NCBI GenBank assembly: GCA_023052935.1
Contig: CM041293.1
Location: forward strand, 153,511,474-153,575,473
Source: Piezodorus guildinii
Lineage: Eukaryota > Arthropoda > Insecta > Hemiptera > Pentatomidae
Length of the DNA: 64,000 nt
Reading direction: 5' to 3'
In this document: positions 1 through 9,953 of the stretch, piece by piece
How positions within the stretch are numbered: position 1 is the first letter of the stretch
How the letters are laid out: every line of letters begins with the position of its first letter
Made by a program: the position numbers and the translations under genes
The notes under the pieces: generated by a model
What the model was told of the DNA's origin: nothing
Seen by the model: the letters and a program-made list of their open reading frames with translations, nothing else
Databases searched by the model: none

Positions 1-222
1 AGGAGGTCATCGGTTTGCGACGAAGGGTAAAGGTAATTTGGTGGGATTTATTAGGATTTATTTTAATCCTCCAGTTCTGACACCATTTCTCAATGGCTGT
101 GATGTGGGACTGAAGGGTTTGGGATGCAGCGGTTGGATCATTATGGACGGATAAACACCCAAGTGTCATCCGCGTAAGTTGTGAGGACAGTGCTAGGATG
201 GAGTGGAATAGCTGTGGAGATT
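1..222 (-). pseudogene. Jockey-like LINE reverse transcriptase fragment
   Basis: On the minus strand this encodes the palm region of a Jockey-type reverse transcriptase. The catalytic motif TTYADDT is readable and is followed, after breaks, by W-R-I-K-I-N-P-N-K-S-H-Q and FTLRRKPM. The same stretch is found at about 61140-61340 in the large LINE at the right end of the window, so both belong to one family. The fragment has a stop shortly after YADDT and is cut by the window start. It also shows the in-frame NPNKSHQ sequence that the large copy has lost by a small deletion. Confidence 0.85.
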
Positions 223-224
223 TG

Positions 225-376
225 AGCCCATAATTTGTATTCTTTCATCTTGCTTGTTCGTATTGGCTGCAATCCACTAATATTTGTTTTGTGGTGACTA
301 TTTCTTTAGTGTTCACATTTTGGCGGAGTTGTGCCTTCTCTTAAATACATGTGTTTGAGTTCCCTGTGTCCGATTT
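225..376 (-). pseudogene. LINE C-terminal fragment after RNase H
   Basis: The minus strand reads IGHRELKHMYLREGTTPPKC in one frame and then, after a frameshift, KEIVTTKQILVDCSQYEQAR. This resembles the region after the RNase H domain in Jockey/R1-group LINEs, where an R-I-G-H segment is followed by P-x-C-x-H and H-I-L-x-x-C. It is a short, frameshifted relic directly next to the fragment at 1-222, but it comes from a different, RNase H-bearing LINE type. Confidence 0.6.
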
Positions 377-397
377 TCAGCCTTGTAAATAATAATT

Positions 398-1474
398 TTA
401 AGAAGAAGATTTATTTATTTACATAATATTTACAATGTACACTCAATACAAACATGTTTGGTTTCATGATTTCAGTAGACCTTTTTTCATGATAACAGAG
501 TTTCAACCATCCTTTGGATTTACAAATGATTATACAATATTTTGTTTAAGACAGTAGGAAAAGTAACACGAAAAAAAAACCTACACAATATAAATTACAA
601 TATTAGTTTAATAGTACATGTTTGGTTCTTTTGTGCATGTAGCGCTTTAGTGATGTTTTGTTGTGATTACCAATTTCTAGTTTTAATGGGTTTTCAGAAG
701 CTGTGGTTTTATCAAAATAGTTTTTGGTTACTGTGTAGATATACTGTTTTAATGTTAGGAGATTTAGTTCAAAGAGCATTTTTGAAATTTTAGTATATCG
801 TGGGTAGTTGTGAATGATTCGCATACATGTATTTTGTATTGTTTCTATTTTTTTATAATTGGTATTGCAAGTCGAGCTCCAGACGGGCGATGCATAACAT
901 ATATGGGCACGTATGACTGTTTTATATAGTAGTAGTTTGTTCTGAGTGCTTAAACTGGATTTTTTATTAAAATATGGGAACATTTTATAAATACATTTTT
1001 TTGTTTTTTCGGATTTTCTATTTATATGTTCGGTATAAGTTAACGATTTGTCTAATGTTAAGCCTAAGTATTTAACTGATTTAGACCAGTTAATGTGGAC
1101 TGTGTTTAATAAAAGGTGATGGTTTATATTCGGTCTGCGTTTAGTAAAGATTATAGCTTCTGACTTGTTTGCATTTATTTTTAATTTCCACATATTGCAA
1201 TATTTATTGATTTTTTTTTAAGTTTAGCTGTAACCTGTTAACTATGGTATCGATGCGATAAGATGATGTATATAGGGCTGTATCATCAGCGTAAAGAGAT
1301 CTTATTACGTGCGGGTGGCTTGGAAAATCGGATATATATACATTGAATAAAGTTGGCGAAAGGCAGGATCCTTGAGGAAGGCCGGCCGTTACAGGGAGTA
1401 TACTGGATGTCGAATTATTTACACGAACATAAAATCGTCTATTGTCGAGATATGAATGGATAATATGAATTAGG
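398..1474 (-). mobile_element. 5'-truncated LINE with 15-bp target duplication
   Basis: This is a LINE insertion on the minus strand. It is bounded by the 15-base direct repeat TTGTAAATAATAATT at 383-397 and 1475-1489. Reading from 1474 downwards, it encodes the second half of a reverse transcriptase: GLPQGSCLSPTLFNVYISDF, then the catalytic SLYADDTALY, then the long thumb/connection part (KSVKYLGLTLDKSLTYTEHI, SPVWSS). One frame break lies near 1195, and the last 196 codons (603-1193) are open. The 3' UTR ends in an A/T-rich tail near 400. The copy at 47268-48203 is the same family and starts almost at the same residue. Confidence 0.9.
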
Positions 1475-1489
1475 TTGTAAATAATAATT

Positions 1490-2345
1490 GTTTTATTCTT
1501 TGACCTCAGAGGAGGTTCCAGGATATATTGTCAGTTCTTATTGACGTAAATTCTTCGTAACATCATAATACTATATTGTCAGTTTATTTACTGCCAAGAA
1601 TTTGTAAAGATCGTTCGTTTACAACTAGCCTGTCTTAATGCTCGGAAAAAAACAATATTAACGTCCTACAACAATAATGTCCTAGAACGGAGACATTCGG
1701 TGGTCACCTGTGGTATAATAGTAAGCATAACAGCCTTCTATGCAATATGTCGATGGAGGGACCTACGATTTTTTTAAAGCGAGTAAAAATGCCTTCGGAT
1801 GAAACGTAAAATGGTACTCTCTTTTAGTAAAATATTCATTTTAATTTATTTGATAGTTATGAAAAATATCTCCTATTATCAATCAATGTATACCTGATAA
1901 CACGTTATCAGTCTATACTTTTTTTTTTAGATCATTGATTTATTTTAAAATAATACAATCTAATTTCCGTCGCTATGGGTATTACAGCTATAAGAAATCA
2001 TTCATTCCATATGTACAGAGTAAAAGGAAATAAAGTAAATAATTGAAAACAAAAATAAATAAAAACAAAGTAATGAGAGAAAATAAGAAGGAAAAAACAA
2101 ACAAATAATAATAACAACATTGTCCATATACGTGTGATTACCAAGATTTAGTCTAATATGATTATATCATTATATCTAATATCAGTTCTTTAAATCATTA
2201 GAGAAGTGAAAAAAAAAATCAAACTTTTTTATTAGTCGTCCTGACTTTAAAAAAATTTTAAAAGTATAAAAATAACTTAATATAATAAAAAAGAATATAA
2301 AACTACATGTTCGCTCAAAGGAATGTAATATACTATCTACGATTT
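1490..2345. other. AT-rich stretch without a recognised gene
   Basis: No reading frame, RNA gene or repeat that I recognise. It contains several A or T homopolymers and nothing with a recognisable protein signature. Confidence 0.5.
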
Positions 2346-2353
2346 ATACTTAA

Positions 2354-2596
2354 AACATAGATGGGAATTTTAGTCTGCCACATCCGAAAAAATCTCTAGA
2401 TTTTTCTGATATTATTGGACCTTGTTTACACTCAGAGATGCAAGAAGCTTTCTGTGTGTTGACAAGCAGAGATGCATTTGAATGGAATAGAGCTGTAACT
2501 AGTAGTGGAAAATACACGGCTTGCTACACTCCGCTTACTAACAACAACCAACCAATGTGTTTCAGTAGAAATGCATGCACATTCAAACCCATGTGA
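2354..2596 (+). other. 80-codon open frame, possible coding remnant
   Basis: A frame between two stops stays open for 80 codons in AT-rich sequence where stops are frequent. It reads through SLPHPKKSLDFSDIIGPCLH and then a segment with W-N-R-A-V-T-S-S-G-K-Y-T-A-C-Y. I do not recognise the product. It has no convincing start codon and no flanking gene. It may be a transposon fragment, an isolated exon or chance. Confidence 0.2.
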
Positions 2597-2939
2597 TAGG
2601 TTTATAGGGATCAATTTAAATATTTTCTGATTATAATGTTCATTTTTTGAAGTATTGACAATTTTTATTTTATTGTGTATGATCATTAACTTATCGATGA
2701 CATATTGGAAAATATTTTTTAAATTTCGAGAATACTTAAGTAATAATGTGTATCATATCATTTTACTATCTTGGTTGTTTAAAAAAAATAAAATAAGATT
2801 TTAAAAAATTCAAAAAAACTTTTAAAAAAGTGTGAGCCTTTCCTATAACCATTTATTTTAAGCATACAAATTAAACGCAATGATCACAATATTTTTTTTT
2901 TGTATTTTATGCTCCTAGGAGTCCGACTGTCGAATCAAT

Positions 2940-3385
2940 TATCAAACTCGTTAATTTAAGCCTTGTGATACTATTTCAATCGGAATGAAACCAACAGGAT
3001 TTTAATTTTTTAAGTGACATAGCGAAAGGCGATATGGTCATTTTTTTCGAATCTACAAAATTAGAGGTACTTAAGATGAAGAAAATTTAAAATATATGCA
3101 TTTGCCTCAGACTATTTCAATGAGCATGAGACGTTAGGTAAAGCTCATTAATTTAGAAACGTTTTTAATAAAATCTGAAAAAGATGCAAAATTCATGGTA
3201 TGAAGTGGCTCTTCTGGTTACTGTAACGTCTGAGGCATATACGTTCCTAAAATTTGCAAAACCAGTTTTATATAACTTTTCGTTTTCAAACCATACTAAC
3301 AATATACACATAGACACACACACCTTTTTTTTCGGTAACTTGGTCATTTGGACTCTGGGGAACTTTATTATTAATACATTACATT
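2940..3385 (-). repeat. Repeat family A, degenerate partial copy
   Basis: On the minus strand this matches the middle and 5'-proximal parts of the dispersed repeat I call family A. The shared landmarks are the segment around GGACTC plus CAAATGACC (about 3340-3360), the embedded CA microsatellite (about 3315), the TGGCTCTTCTGGTTA block (about 3205), and the AATCGGAATGAAACC block (about 2978). It is strongly diverged. Both family ends are missing. Confidence 0.6.
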
Positions 3386-3589
3386 TTCTTAGGCACGATA
3401 CTTTAGGTAAGTTACCTCGCTCTACTTTTTCCTCCGTTGATCGGGGTCGAACCTTCGGATCCAATTATTCTTTTATTTTTAAGTTTATTGTTATTAAGTT
3501 ACCACCTATTTATGTTTAATTACCAAAAAATATGCGTTTGATGAATTAGCGTTCTCTATTGATCTACAACAAAGGAATCTTGATTAACC

Positions 3590-3905
3590 ATTGGAAATTT
3601 AAAACACGCGCCGATCGCTCATGAATAATTCTTCCTAATTTGATTAGGGCGATGAAAATTAAACATTTATCCCGTGCCTCTCTGTGACAAATGGCCTACA
3701 GATATGAAGAGGAATTAATTTTCTACCTAGACCATTGACGTGGGTGCGCCTGTTACCGAGGAGGCGTGACTGGAGCGCATGAGTTCAGGGGCGGTAAATT
3801 TGTCCAGCGGTGTGACCAATCCAGCAGCTGGAGGGAGATTAATCTTTAATTCCCTGGCATTACGGTGTCACTAGGAGACTACCAGGTACGACGTCACTTT
3901 TTTGT
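3590..3905. other. Single-copy-looking GC-richer block
   Basis: About 300 bases with more even base composition and no similarity to any other part of the window. No long reading frame. It holds several TAATT-type motifs among GC-rich words, such as GATTAATCTTTAATTCC near 3836. This is compatible with a non-coding regulatory element, but that is only a guess from composition. Confidence 0.25.
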
Positions 3906-4539
3906 GTGGATTTTTTTTTTTAACTTGTATCTGCATTCCAATCGGTCGAATGGGTTGTCCAACAGGAGACAGTCAAGTAGTTAAGTTCGTTCGGTACAAT
4001 CAACCTACAATTTACCCATTTGTTTTTTTTTTATCGGTTCGTGAAAAAAATTTAGTAAATAAATCTCATTATTATTCAAAGTGGAGGGTTAATGATTGAG
4101 ATTAGAATTCATTCTTTACAAAATTAAAATACATAATGTAACCTGTTCAACAACCTATTAATAATCTCATTTCATTATTGTGTATTATTATTTATTGATT
4201 AATAAAAATAATGTTGATTATATTGTTCGGCATGTTTGTTCTACGCTAACACTACTAAGGGCTAAAAATTATGTGTAAGCTTGAAGTGTCGAACCATGAA
4301 TTATATAATGCCTAAAATATAATATCAATTTTAGTATTTTTATGATTTAAAAAAAAAAAATTTACTTTATCTTATTCTACCTCAATAAGTTATTAAATCG
4401 ATGAACTGCTTCGATTATTGCTGTACAGTATACGGTGTTTCTGAGGATCTCGAGGTAAAAAAAAAAAGTTAATGTTAAAAAAAGTTGTCCGATTCATCCC
4501 TCGGTACACCTCTATATCTCTATTTTATGGCGAGTTAAA

Positions 4540-5030
4540 GTGGCTTTAACCTTCCAATTGTTGCAAGTATTTCCTTACGTCATTCCTTTACCAAGTTATC
4601 CAATCCCGCCGTCCATCATACATTTTGTCCTCCTACAATTCAAATCCTCTGTCCATCCTCGTTGTACCCGCTCCAGACCTTCAGATTTATACAGTACGGC
4701 CCACCGAACTGCACATTTCGACAGATCCTTTCTCATTCGATCCTCAACCCTATGGAATTCTATCCCTCCTTCCATCCGTCTCTCCAGTTCTCTTTCTACC
4801 TTCAAATTCCGTATATTTAATCACTTAATGAATACCCTGGCTCAATATAATTGTAAATAAGCAGTTTTATTTGTTTGTTGTTTTCTTCGCATTTAAATAT
4901 ATCTAATTTATATCAGTAATTATTAACTTCTTTATATGTATTTAATTTAGTTCAAAGCACATTTTGTACATTCTGTATATTTTATTTTGAAGGGACATGT
5001 CCCAGGACAATAAAGAATTTATTTATGATT
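4540..5030 (+). pseudogene. LINE 3' end: reverse transcriptase C-terminus and 3' UTR
   Basis: The open frame 4540-4860 carries H-P-R-C-T-R-S-R-P-S-D-L and then FLIRSSTLWNSIPPSI, followed by F-K-F-R-I-F-N-H-L. This is the usual end of many CR1/L2/Jockey-group reverse transcriptases (S-F-x-R-x-x-x-L-W-N-S-L-P pattern). After the stop comes an AT-rich 3' UTR that ends near AGGACAATAAAGAATTTATT at about 5007. A related tail (AAGGGACATAGTC) is seen near 18548. Upstream domains are absent, so this is a strongly 5'-truncated copy. Confidence 0.75.
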
Positions 5031-5244
5031 ATATATTTATATAACTTGGATTGATAATTCTATTGAGCATGTTATCTAGAATAAACCTTCAATTAAATGA
5101 CCATAATATGGTTGGAACTAATAATTTAATTTTGTTAATTTAGTATCTTTGATATGAATGTATATCAAATATGCATGTATAATATATATCAATGTATATG
5201 CATTTGTTTTGTTTTTTAATACTAACCTCATTTTCTCTGTTTCA

Positions 5245-5450
5245 GGTAATTGAAAACCGACATTTTCTGAACCGTTATAACATACAATCTTCAAAGAGAA
5301 GCGATGTACAACAAAACCATCATTACAAGACGACAATTGGTGAGCTCTGGTGTTTCCGACATTATGTATTCATTTTCCGAAGTAGCGGAATATTGCCCAA
5401 ATTGTCGTCCACATTCTGTCAATTTATCGATCCGTATTATTATTCCAGGT
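5245..5450 (+). other. Possible exon between splice-like signals
   Basis: A pyrimidine-rich tract ending in CAG precedes 5245, and CAG|GTGAAA follows at about 5450, so the interval looks like an internal exon. Two forward frames are open across it, one reading VIENRHFLNRYNIQ and the other SGVSDIMYSFSEVAEYCPNC. I recognise neither. No matching neighbouring exon was found. It could be chance. Confidence 0.2.
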
Positions 5451-5549
5451 GAAAGGGGTTGTTTTCTCGGCAGTTCCTTCCTATTACCATCACAATTTAA
5501 ACTGAAAATTGCCAGTTCCCGTAATGATTCGAAATAGCGTCAGAGTAAT

Positions 5550-5776
5550 AATAGGGAGAGGCCTATAAGTGTCTTTTGAATAAAATAAATCAATAGTAAT
5601 AATAAAAATTAAAATATCTCTTTTTCAAATGTTTTCTCTGGAATTTTTATACATATATAAAATAAATGGATATAAAATTTTATAATTTCCAAAGAAAACA
5701 TTTAAAAAAATAATAAATTTTTGTTACTAATATTGATTTATTTTATTCAAAAGACACTTAAAGACCTCTCCCTATT
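5550..5776. mobile_element. Palindromic MITE
   Basis: A 227-base element that reads nearly the same on both strands. The left end, AATAGGGAGAGGCCTATAAG, is mirrored at the right by the complement ending in CTCTCCCTATT. The inverted arms extend at least 53 bases with few mismatches, through GTGTCTTTTGAATAAAATAA. There is no coding capacity. The ends suggest a foldback or miniature inverted-repeat transposon. I could not identify a clear target duplication. Confidence 0.75.
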
Positions 5777-5794
5777 GTCTATCGTTACTATACA

Positions 5795-5830
5795 CCACAC
5801 ACACACACACACACATACATACATACAAAC
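5795..5830. repeat. CA/TACA microsatellite
   Basis: A run of about ten CA dinucleotides followed by CATA tetranucleotide repeats. Confidence 0.9.
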
Positions 5831-5968
5831 ATTTATATTTAACATGTAAGAATAACTATTTTGAAAAAATTAAACTTAGTCAAAAATAACGAAATGAGTT
5901 ATATTATCATGTCGGTAAATATTGCCGTACTGATTGCCGTACTGACCTGAAGTAAGGCCTTGAAATGT

Positions 5969-5992
5969 TGTAAAAAAAAAAAAAAAAAAAAA
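5969..5992 (+). repeat. Poly(A) tract
   Basis: More than 20 consecutive A residues. It could be the 3' tail of a small retroelement, but the sequence before it is not recognised. Confidence 0.6.
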
Positions 5993-6220
5993 ATTGTAAT
6001 AATATAATATTATCATTATTGATATTAAAATATTTTTGAAAGAAGTTAAGTCCCATAATAATGAATGATTGAATCGTATCTTATCCTAAGGCAGCCGGTT
6101 ATATTTTTATTCCCGAAATAGGTTTTAATACAAAAATATGGTATTAGATGAGGAAGATGGTTGGGAGTGCGGTCATAAATTAAAACCACACAATTAAAAA
6201 TAAGAGTTATTTTTATTATG

Positions 6221-6261
6221 TGCCGACGTTTCGGCCTACAATGTGGGCCTTCATCAGGGCT
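6221..6261 (-). ncRNA. Hammerhead-like ribozyme motif, left arm of foldback 1
   Basis: The minus strand shows GCC, CTGATGA, a stem II hairpin (AGGCC, an 8-base loop, then GGCC), GAAAC, GTC and GGC. This is the order of conserved parts of a minimal hammerhead: CUGANGA, stem II, GAAA, a very short stem III (AC/GU), and the UH cleavage dinucleotide. GCC and GGC form the start of stem I. The very short stem III fits the small hammerheads described from Penelope-like elements, which act as dimers. Activity is not shown. Confidence 0.7.
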
Positions 6262-6347
6262 AAAAGAAACAAGATAACAACCAATGTAATTAGACTTAAT
6301 AATGCATTATTAAGTCTAATTACATTGGTTGTTATCTTGTTTCTTTT

Positions 6348-6388
6348 AGCCCTGATGAAGGCCCACATTGTAGGCCGAAACGTCGGCA
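6348..6388 (+). ncRNA. Hammerhead-like ribozyme motif, right arm of foldback 1
   Basis: Mirror copy of the motif at 6221-6261 with the same sequence. CTGATGA is at about 6351, stem II is GGCC/GGCC, then GAAAC at about 6377, GTC, and the closing GGC. All core positions that I can compare are intact. Confidence 0.7.
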
Positions 6389-6509
6389 CATAATAAAAAT
6401 AACTCTTATTTTTAATTGTGTGGTTTTAATTTATGACCGCACCCCCAACCATCTTCCTCATCTAATTTCTCTACGGTCAACAAAACTCCATCATTAAAAA
6501 TATGGTATA

Positions 6510-7230
6510 TATTTGCATTGTTTTTTTTCGTTTCGTACAAATTGGGGTTTGTAGAAACCTATCCTTAACACATTAAATGTTTTTTTATTCTGTGGTATTA
6601 TTTTAATGGCTTGCAAAGTTGAGATAAATAAGGGAAAACTCTCCCATTGCCAACGACCACATTCAGAACTGCGTTTATAATGGTAATAGCTGTCTCCTTA
6701 AGTGCTTGAATATTTTCTCGTGGAGAATTGAGCCTTAAGAGCGCGGTGGAGTATGGGAACTACACGAAGACATAAATTGTTCCGAAGACTACCCCGCCAT
6801 ATGTGCTGTAGTCCTTGTATGCTTCAGCCTTTCGGACAGATTCCCATGAATTATCTGAAATACAACTTAGTTTGACTGGGACACGATTCAAATATATAAA
6901 TAAAAGCTTTTCAGCTTGGTAAAAAATATGTTCTCTGTCAATTTCGGTCTCTTTTTTTAAAGATAAAATATCTTTGCCTGATGTTTCTATGTCTTATGTA
7001 TATCTAAAATAGTTCCGGGATAGTTTAATATTTAAACTTGAAACATTATGATTCTTAAGATCGTTTTTTTTTTTCTTTCTTTGTTTCTTTGTTTCTGTCC
7101 TCTTCGGGAAATATTATGATGTTATAGTATCTTAATGGTTCTATAAAGATAAAAGTGATTTTTTGAAGACTCCAAGACACACGCCTAGTGGATCTAGGCA
7201 AAAAAAAATTGTATGTTAACCACTTAGACG
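6510..7230. other. No recognised feature
   Basis: I see no coding signature, no repeat shared with other parts of the window and no RNA gene. One moderately GC-rich patch lies at 6640-6850. Confidence 0.5.
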
Positions 7231-7329
7231 ATTAACGGCTCTTACCTGTAGTTAAAAAACGGTGTGAATTATTAAAGAATGATTTATTATTTCTAAGTGA
7301 GTGTATTTGGGTATAGCAGTTCATATATA

Positions 7330-7520
7330 GCATTTCCAAGTCAATTATAACCTTTTCCAAGTCAAATGTAACCCTTTCCATTTCAAATGTAACCCTTTCC
7401 ATTTCAAATGTAACCCTTTCCATTTCAAATGTAACCCTTTCCAAAGAAAATGTAACCATTTCCATTTCAAATGTCGCCGTTTCCATTTCAAATGTTACCT
7501 TTTCCAAAGCAATTGTCACC
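7330..7520 (-). repeat. 21-bp minisatellite with an open heptad-coding frame
   Basis: About nine copies of a 21-base unit, consensus AAATGTAACCCTTTCCATTTC on the plus strand. Because the period is a multiple of three, the minus strand is open through the array (frame 7232-7531) and would encode repeats of V-T-F-E-M-E-R, with variants such as D-L-E-K-V. The predicted heptads could form a coiled coil, but a tandem repeat alone explains the open frame. I do not call a gene. Confidence 0.8.
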
Positions 7521-7744
7521 TTTTTCTTCACTTCTAGCCTTCTATATTACGTTTTATTTATTGAAAAATAATTAGTTTACTTAAAATTTTGGCTTTTTTA
7601 AAAATTTTGGCTCATCCTATCGCCATTTTTTAGATATTTGATATCAAGTTCTGTTTTTTACGAACTAATATTAAAAAAAAAAAATATTATCGTCTATTTA
7701 GTTTTAAGATAGTTATTGATTTTGAGTTTTTAGAGGGGAGGGGT

Positions 7745-8300
7745 AGTTTTTGGGAATAATTAATGTGTTTTCGGGTATTAAAATTACGTTTTTCGAGCTG
7801 TATTTTTTATCGCTCGCGTGTATGCTAACTCGCATTAACTTTTAATGTTTTTAATTGATATAGGATTTGATAATTGTGTTTTCGGGTCTTGTGATGACAT
7901 TTTTCAACTGTTTTTTTTATCGCTCACGCTTATTTAAACTAAAATTTACTTTTTATGTTTTTTAATTAATACAGGGGTTGATAATTGTGTTTTCGGGTCC
8001 TATAATTACGTTTTTTGAATTTAATTTTTTTATCGCTTCACACATTTATCTCGAATTTACTTTTAATGTTTTCTATTTATATAGGGATTAATTATTGTAC
8101 TTTCGGGAGGCTATTATTACGTTTTTCCAGCTTTATTTTTTATCGCTCTTCCTTATTTTAACTAAAATTTACTTTTTATGTTTTTTATTGTTGCAAGGAT
8201 CTAAAATTGTTTTCGGGTCCTATAATTACTTTTTTTGAAATTTATTTTTTTATCGCTCTCACATTTATTTCGAATTTACTTTTAATGTTTTTAATTGATC
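7745..8300. repeat. Tandem array of about five 111-bp units
   Basis: The landmark TTTTCGGG recurs with TCGGG at 7771, 7882, 7993, 8103 and 8213, a period of 110-111 bases. Each unit also contains TTTTTATCGCT. Units alternate in their second half between an AACTAAAATTTACTTTTTATG form (units 2 and 4) and a TCGAATTTACTTTTAATG-like form (units 1, 3 and 5). This suggests a dimeric, about 221-base, higher-order unit. It ends where the SINE at 8303 begins. Confidence 0.85.
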
Positions 8301-8302
8301 AA

Positions 8303-8556
8303 TTGGTGGCGAGCATAACACCCTCCTATGCCAAAGGTCACGGGTTCAAACCCACCAGTGGTCCTAGGATTTTTTAATGGGAGTAAAAATTCCTTAGTTA
8401 TGGGGACGTTAAAAGATGGTCCCGAGCCTGCACGGTGTCAGGAACTCGTTAAAGATCCCTATCCTAATAAAATCTGGAGAGGCAAAATTTAGGACTCCCA
8501 CATCGTCTGATTATCCACAGTAGCATAAACTGACGTAAAATAAATAAAAAAACAAG
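8303..8556 (+). mobile_element. tRNA-derived SINE, family A
   Basis: The head resembles a tRNA gene, with an internal promoter B-box GGGTTCAAACC at about 8341. It is followed by a family-specific body containing CCTAGGATTTTTTAATGG and TTTAGGACTCCCAC, and a short A-rich end. The body also occurs at 38719-38990, 26440-26612 and 30605-30745. It is probably transcribed by RNA polymerase III and mobilised by a LINE. Confidence 0.85.
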
Positions 8557-8559
8557 CAA

Positions 8560-9480
8560 CTGTAATTTTAAACCGCTATATTACTGCTATTTTTTAAATG
8601 ATTTCAATGATTCTATTTTTGGTATGTAGGGTATTCGATTGTCTATGAACTAGCACTAACACCAATTGTAATTAACAACTATTATTATATTATATGTAAC
8701 CTATTATGTATTATTTATTATATTATTGAAAAGTTCTTTAATTAATTTACATAGTAAATGAAAATCATATTTTGTGCGCACCATATTTTTTTATTTGCCC
8801 CTAGAAAGTAAGAGATCTTACATCCATAAGGTACCTTAAAGCTGTGCGGTAGATCTTAGGAAAAAAAAAACACAACTTTAATTGATAGCCATTAAAAGCC
8901 CTGGCTGCGGGATTACATAAGCCCTATACTGTTTCATTAATCTTATTTCTGTTTTATTTTTTCTTATCTAAGAGGCTATGAATATTTCCAAGACTACGTG
9001 CTTCCTCGCCAAGGCTTAGAGCATGCCTCATTTAGACGAAAGAGAAGGAGTGAGAGAAAGAGAGAGGGTGAGGAGTGGAAAAAGGAGAGAGGAGAGAGAA
9101 AAAAGGACGCCTTAGTCACGTTCCTGTCAAGTAATTACTTACAAGAGTCCGAATCCGAGGGTTCTCTACAGTAAGGAATGAACCTCATATACAAACGAAC
9201 CTACTGCTGAGCCTTGAGGGAATCCCTTGGTTGTTAATAGTTGGTATTTCCTTGGTTGGACTATTCCATGCCAAGCATTGGTCTAGGCGGTTTTCTTCCT
9301 TTGATCTTTTATTTTTAAAAGCTGATCTCTTTTCACTGTATACAAAAAAAAATTTCTTTTTTTCAATTTTTTTTTTTACCACTCATATTTGATTGATTTA
9401 AAATTCCAAAAATTATGAGTGGGTAATTGACCTTTACTTTTTGATGAAAATCATCTAGTGTGTTTTGGAAAATACTAGGA
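8560..9480. other. No recognised gene; purine-rich tract
   Basis: AT-rich sequence without a gene. At 9035-9110 the plus strand is almost purely purine (GA-rich). The frames that cross the rest have no recognisable features. Confidence 0.45.
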
Positions 9481-9592
9481 ACGCATACATCCAGAACCAA
9501 TGATGCTACAAAATGCACATTGACCTAAAAATATAAATCATGAAGATTAAGAAAAAATAGTTGACTGAAGATGTAATATAAGAAATTATTTG

Positions 9593-9636
9593 GTTGCCGA
9601 CGTTTCTGCCTTCTTTTTGTGCCTTCATCAAGGCTA
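9593..9636 (-). ncRNA. Degenerate hammerhead-like motif
   Basis: The minus strand reads AGCC, TTGATGA, AGGCAC, a loop, AAGGCA, GAAAC, GTC and GGC. The order is that of the foldback 1 ribozyme, and the stem I closing pair GCC/GGC is kept. The first core base is T instead of C (TTGATGA), which should impair or abolish cleavage. I see only one arm here, so this is an old or partial copy. Confidence 0.5.
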
Positions 9637-9953
9637 TTAACAAGACAACAGCCGATACAATCAAAAGAAAAATAATTACAAGTTAACGGTTCTATGATTA
9701 GTAAATTCAAAAGTTGCAGCTTTTCTACATTTTCTGAATTCTTTGGAAAATTATATATATTTAATTACAATGAAAGTATGTTTAAAATTGGAACGAAAAA
9801 TAGTCATAATTATGTTAAAATATAATATAATAATACAATATATTAATAATAATTTTTTAAAGTTAAGAAAACAATGTTTCCGTTTACCATTGTTCGGTGA
9901 AAAATATGTCATTGGTATTAAAAAAATACGACAATACATTTCTTCCTCTTAGT

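Larger units (their letters stand above)
6145..6495. mobile_element. Hammerhead foldback element 1 (Penelope-like, non-autonomous)
   Basis: This is an almost perfect palindrome (6143-6466, arms of about 162 bases) with a one-sided extension at 6467-6495 that contains CTACGGTCAAC. It is flanked by the 13-base direct repeat AAAAATATGGTAT at 6132-6144 and 6496-6508. Each arm carries a hammerhead-like core, one on each strand, pointing outward. There is no coding capacity. The outer arm ends contain a CGGTCAT motif that is also found at the outer ends of the Penelope-like element at 50.1-52.4 kb, and the extension resembles that element's extension. I infer a non-autonomous member of the same mobile group. 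Confidence 0.8.

Noticed and set aside
603..793. Plus frame of 83 codons at 542-793.
   Set aside because: Antisense to the LINE reverse transcriptase; no own features.
7330..7520. CRISPR-like array.
   Set aside because: The units are contiguous, without spacers, and the host is a eukaryote. It is a minisatellite.
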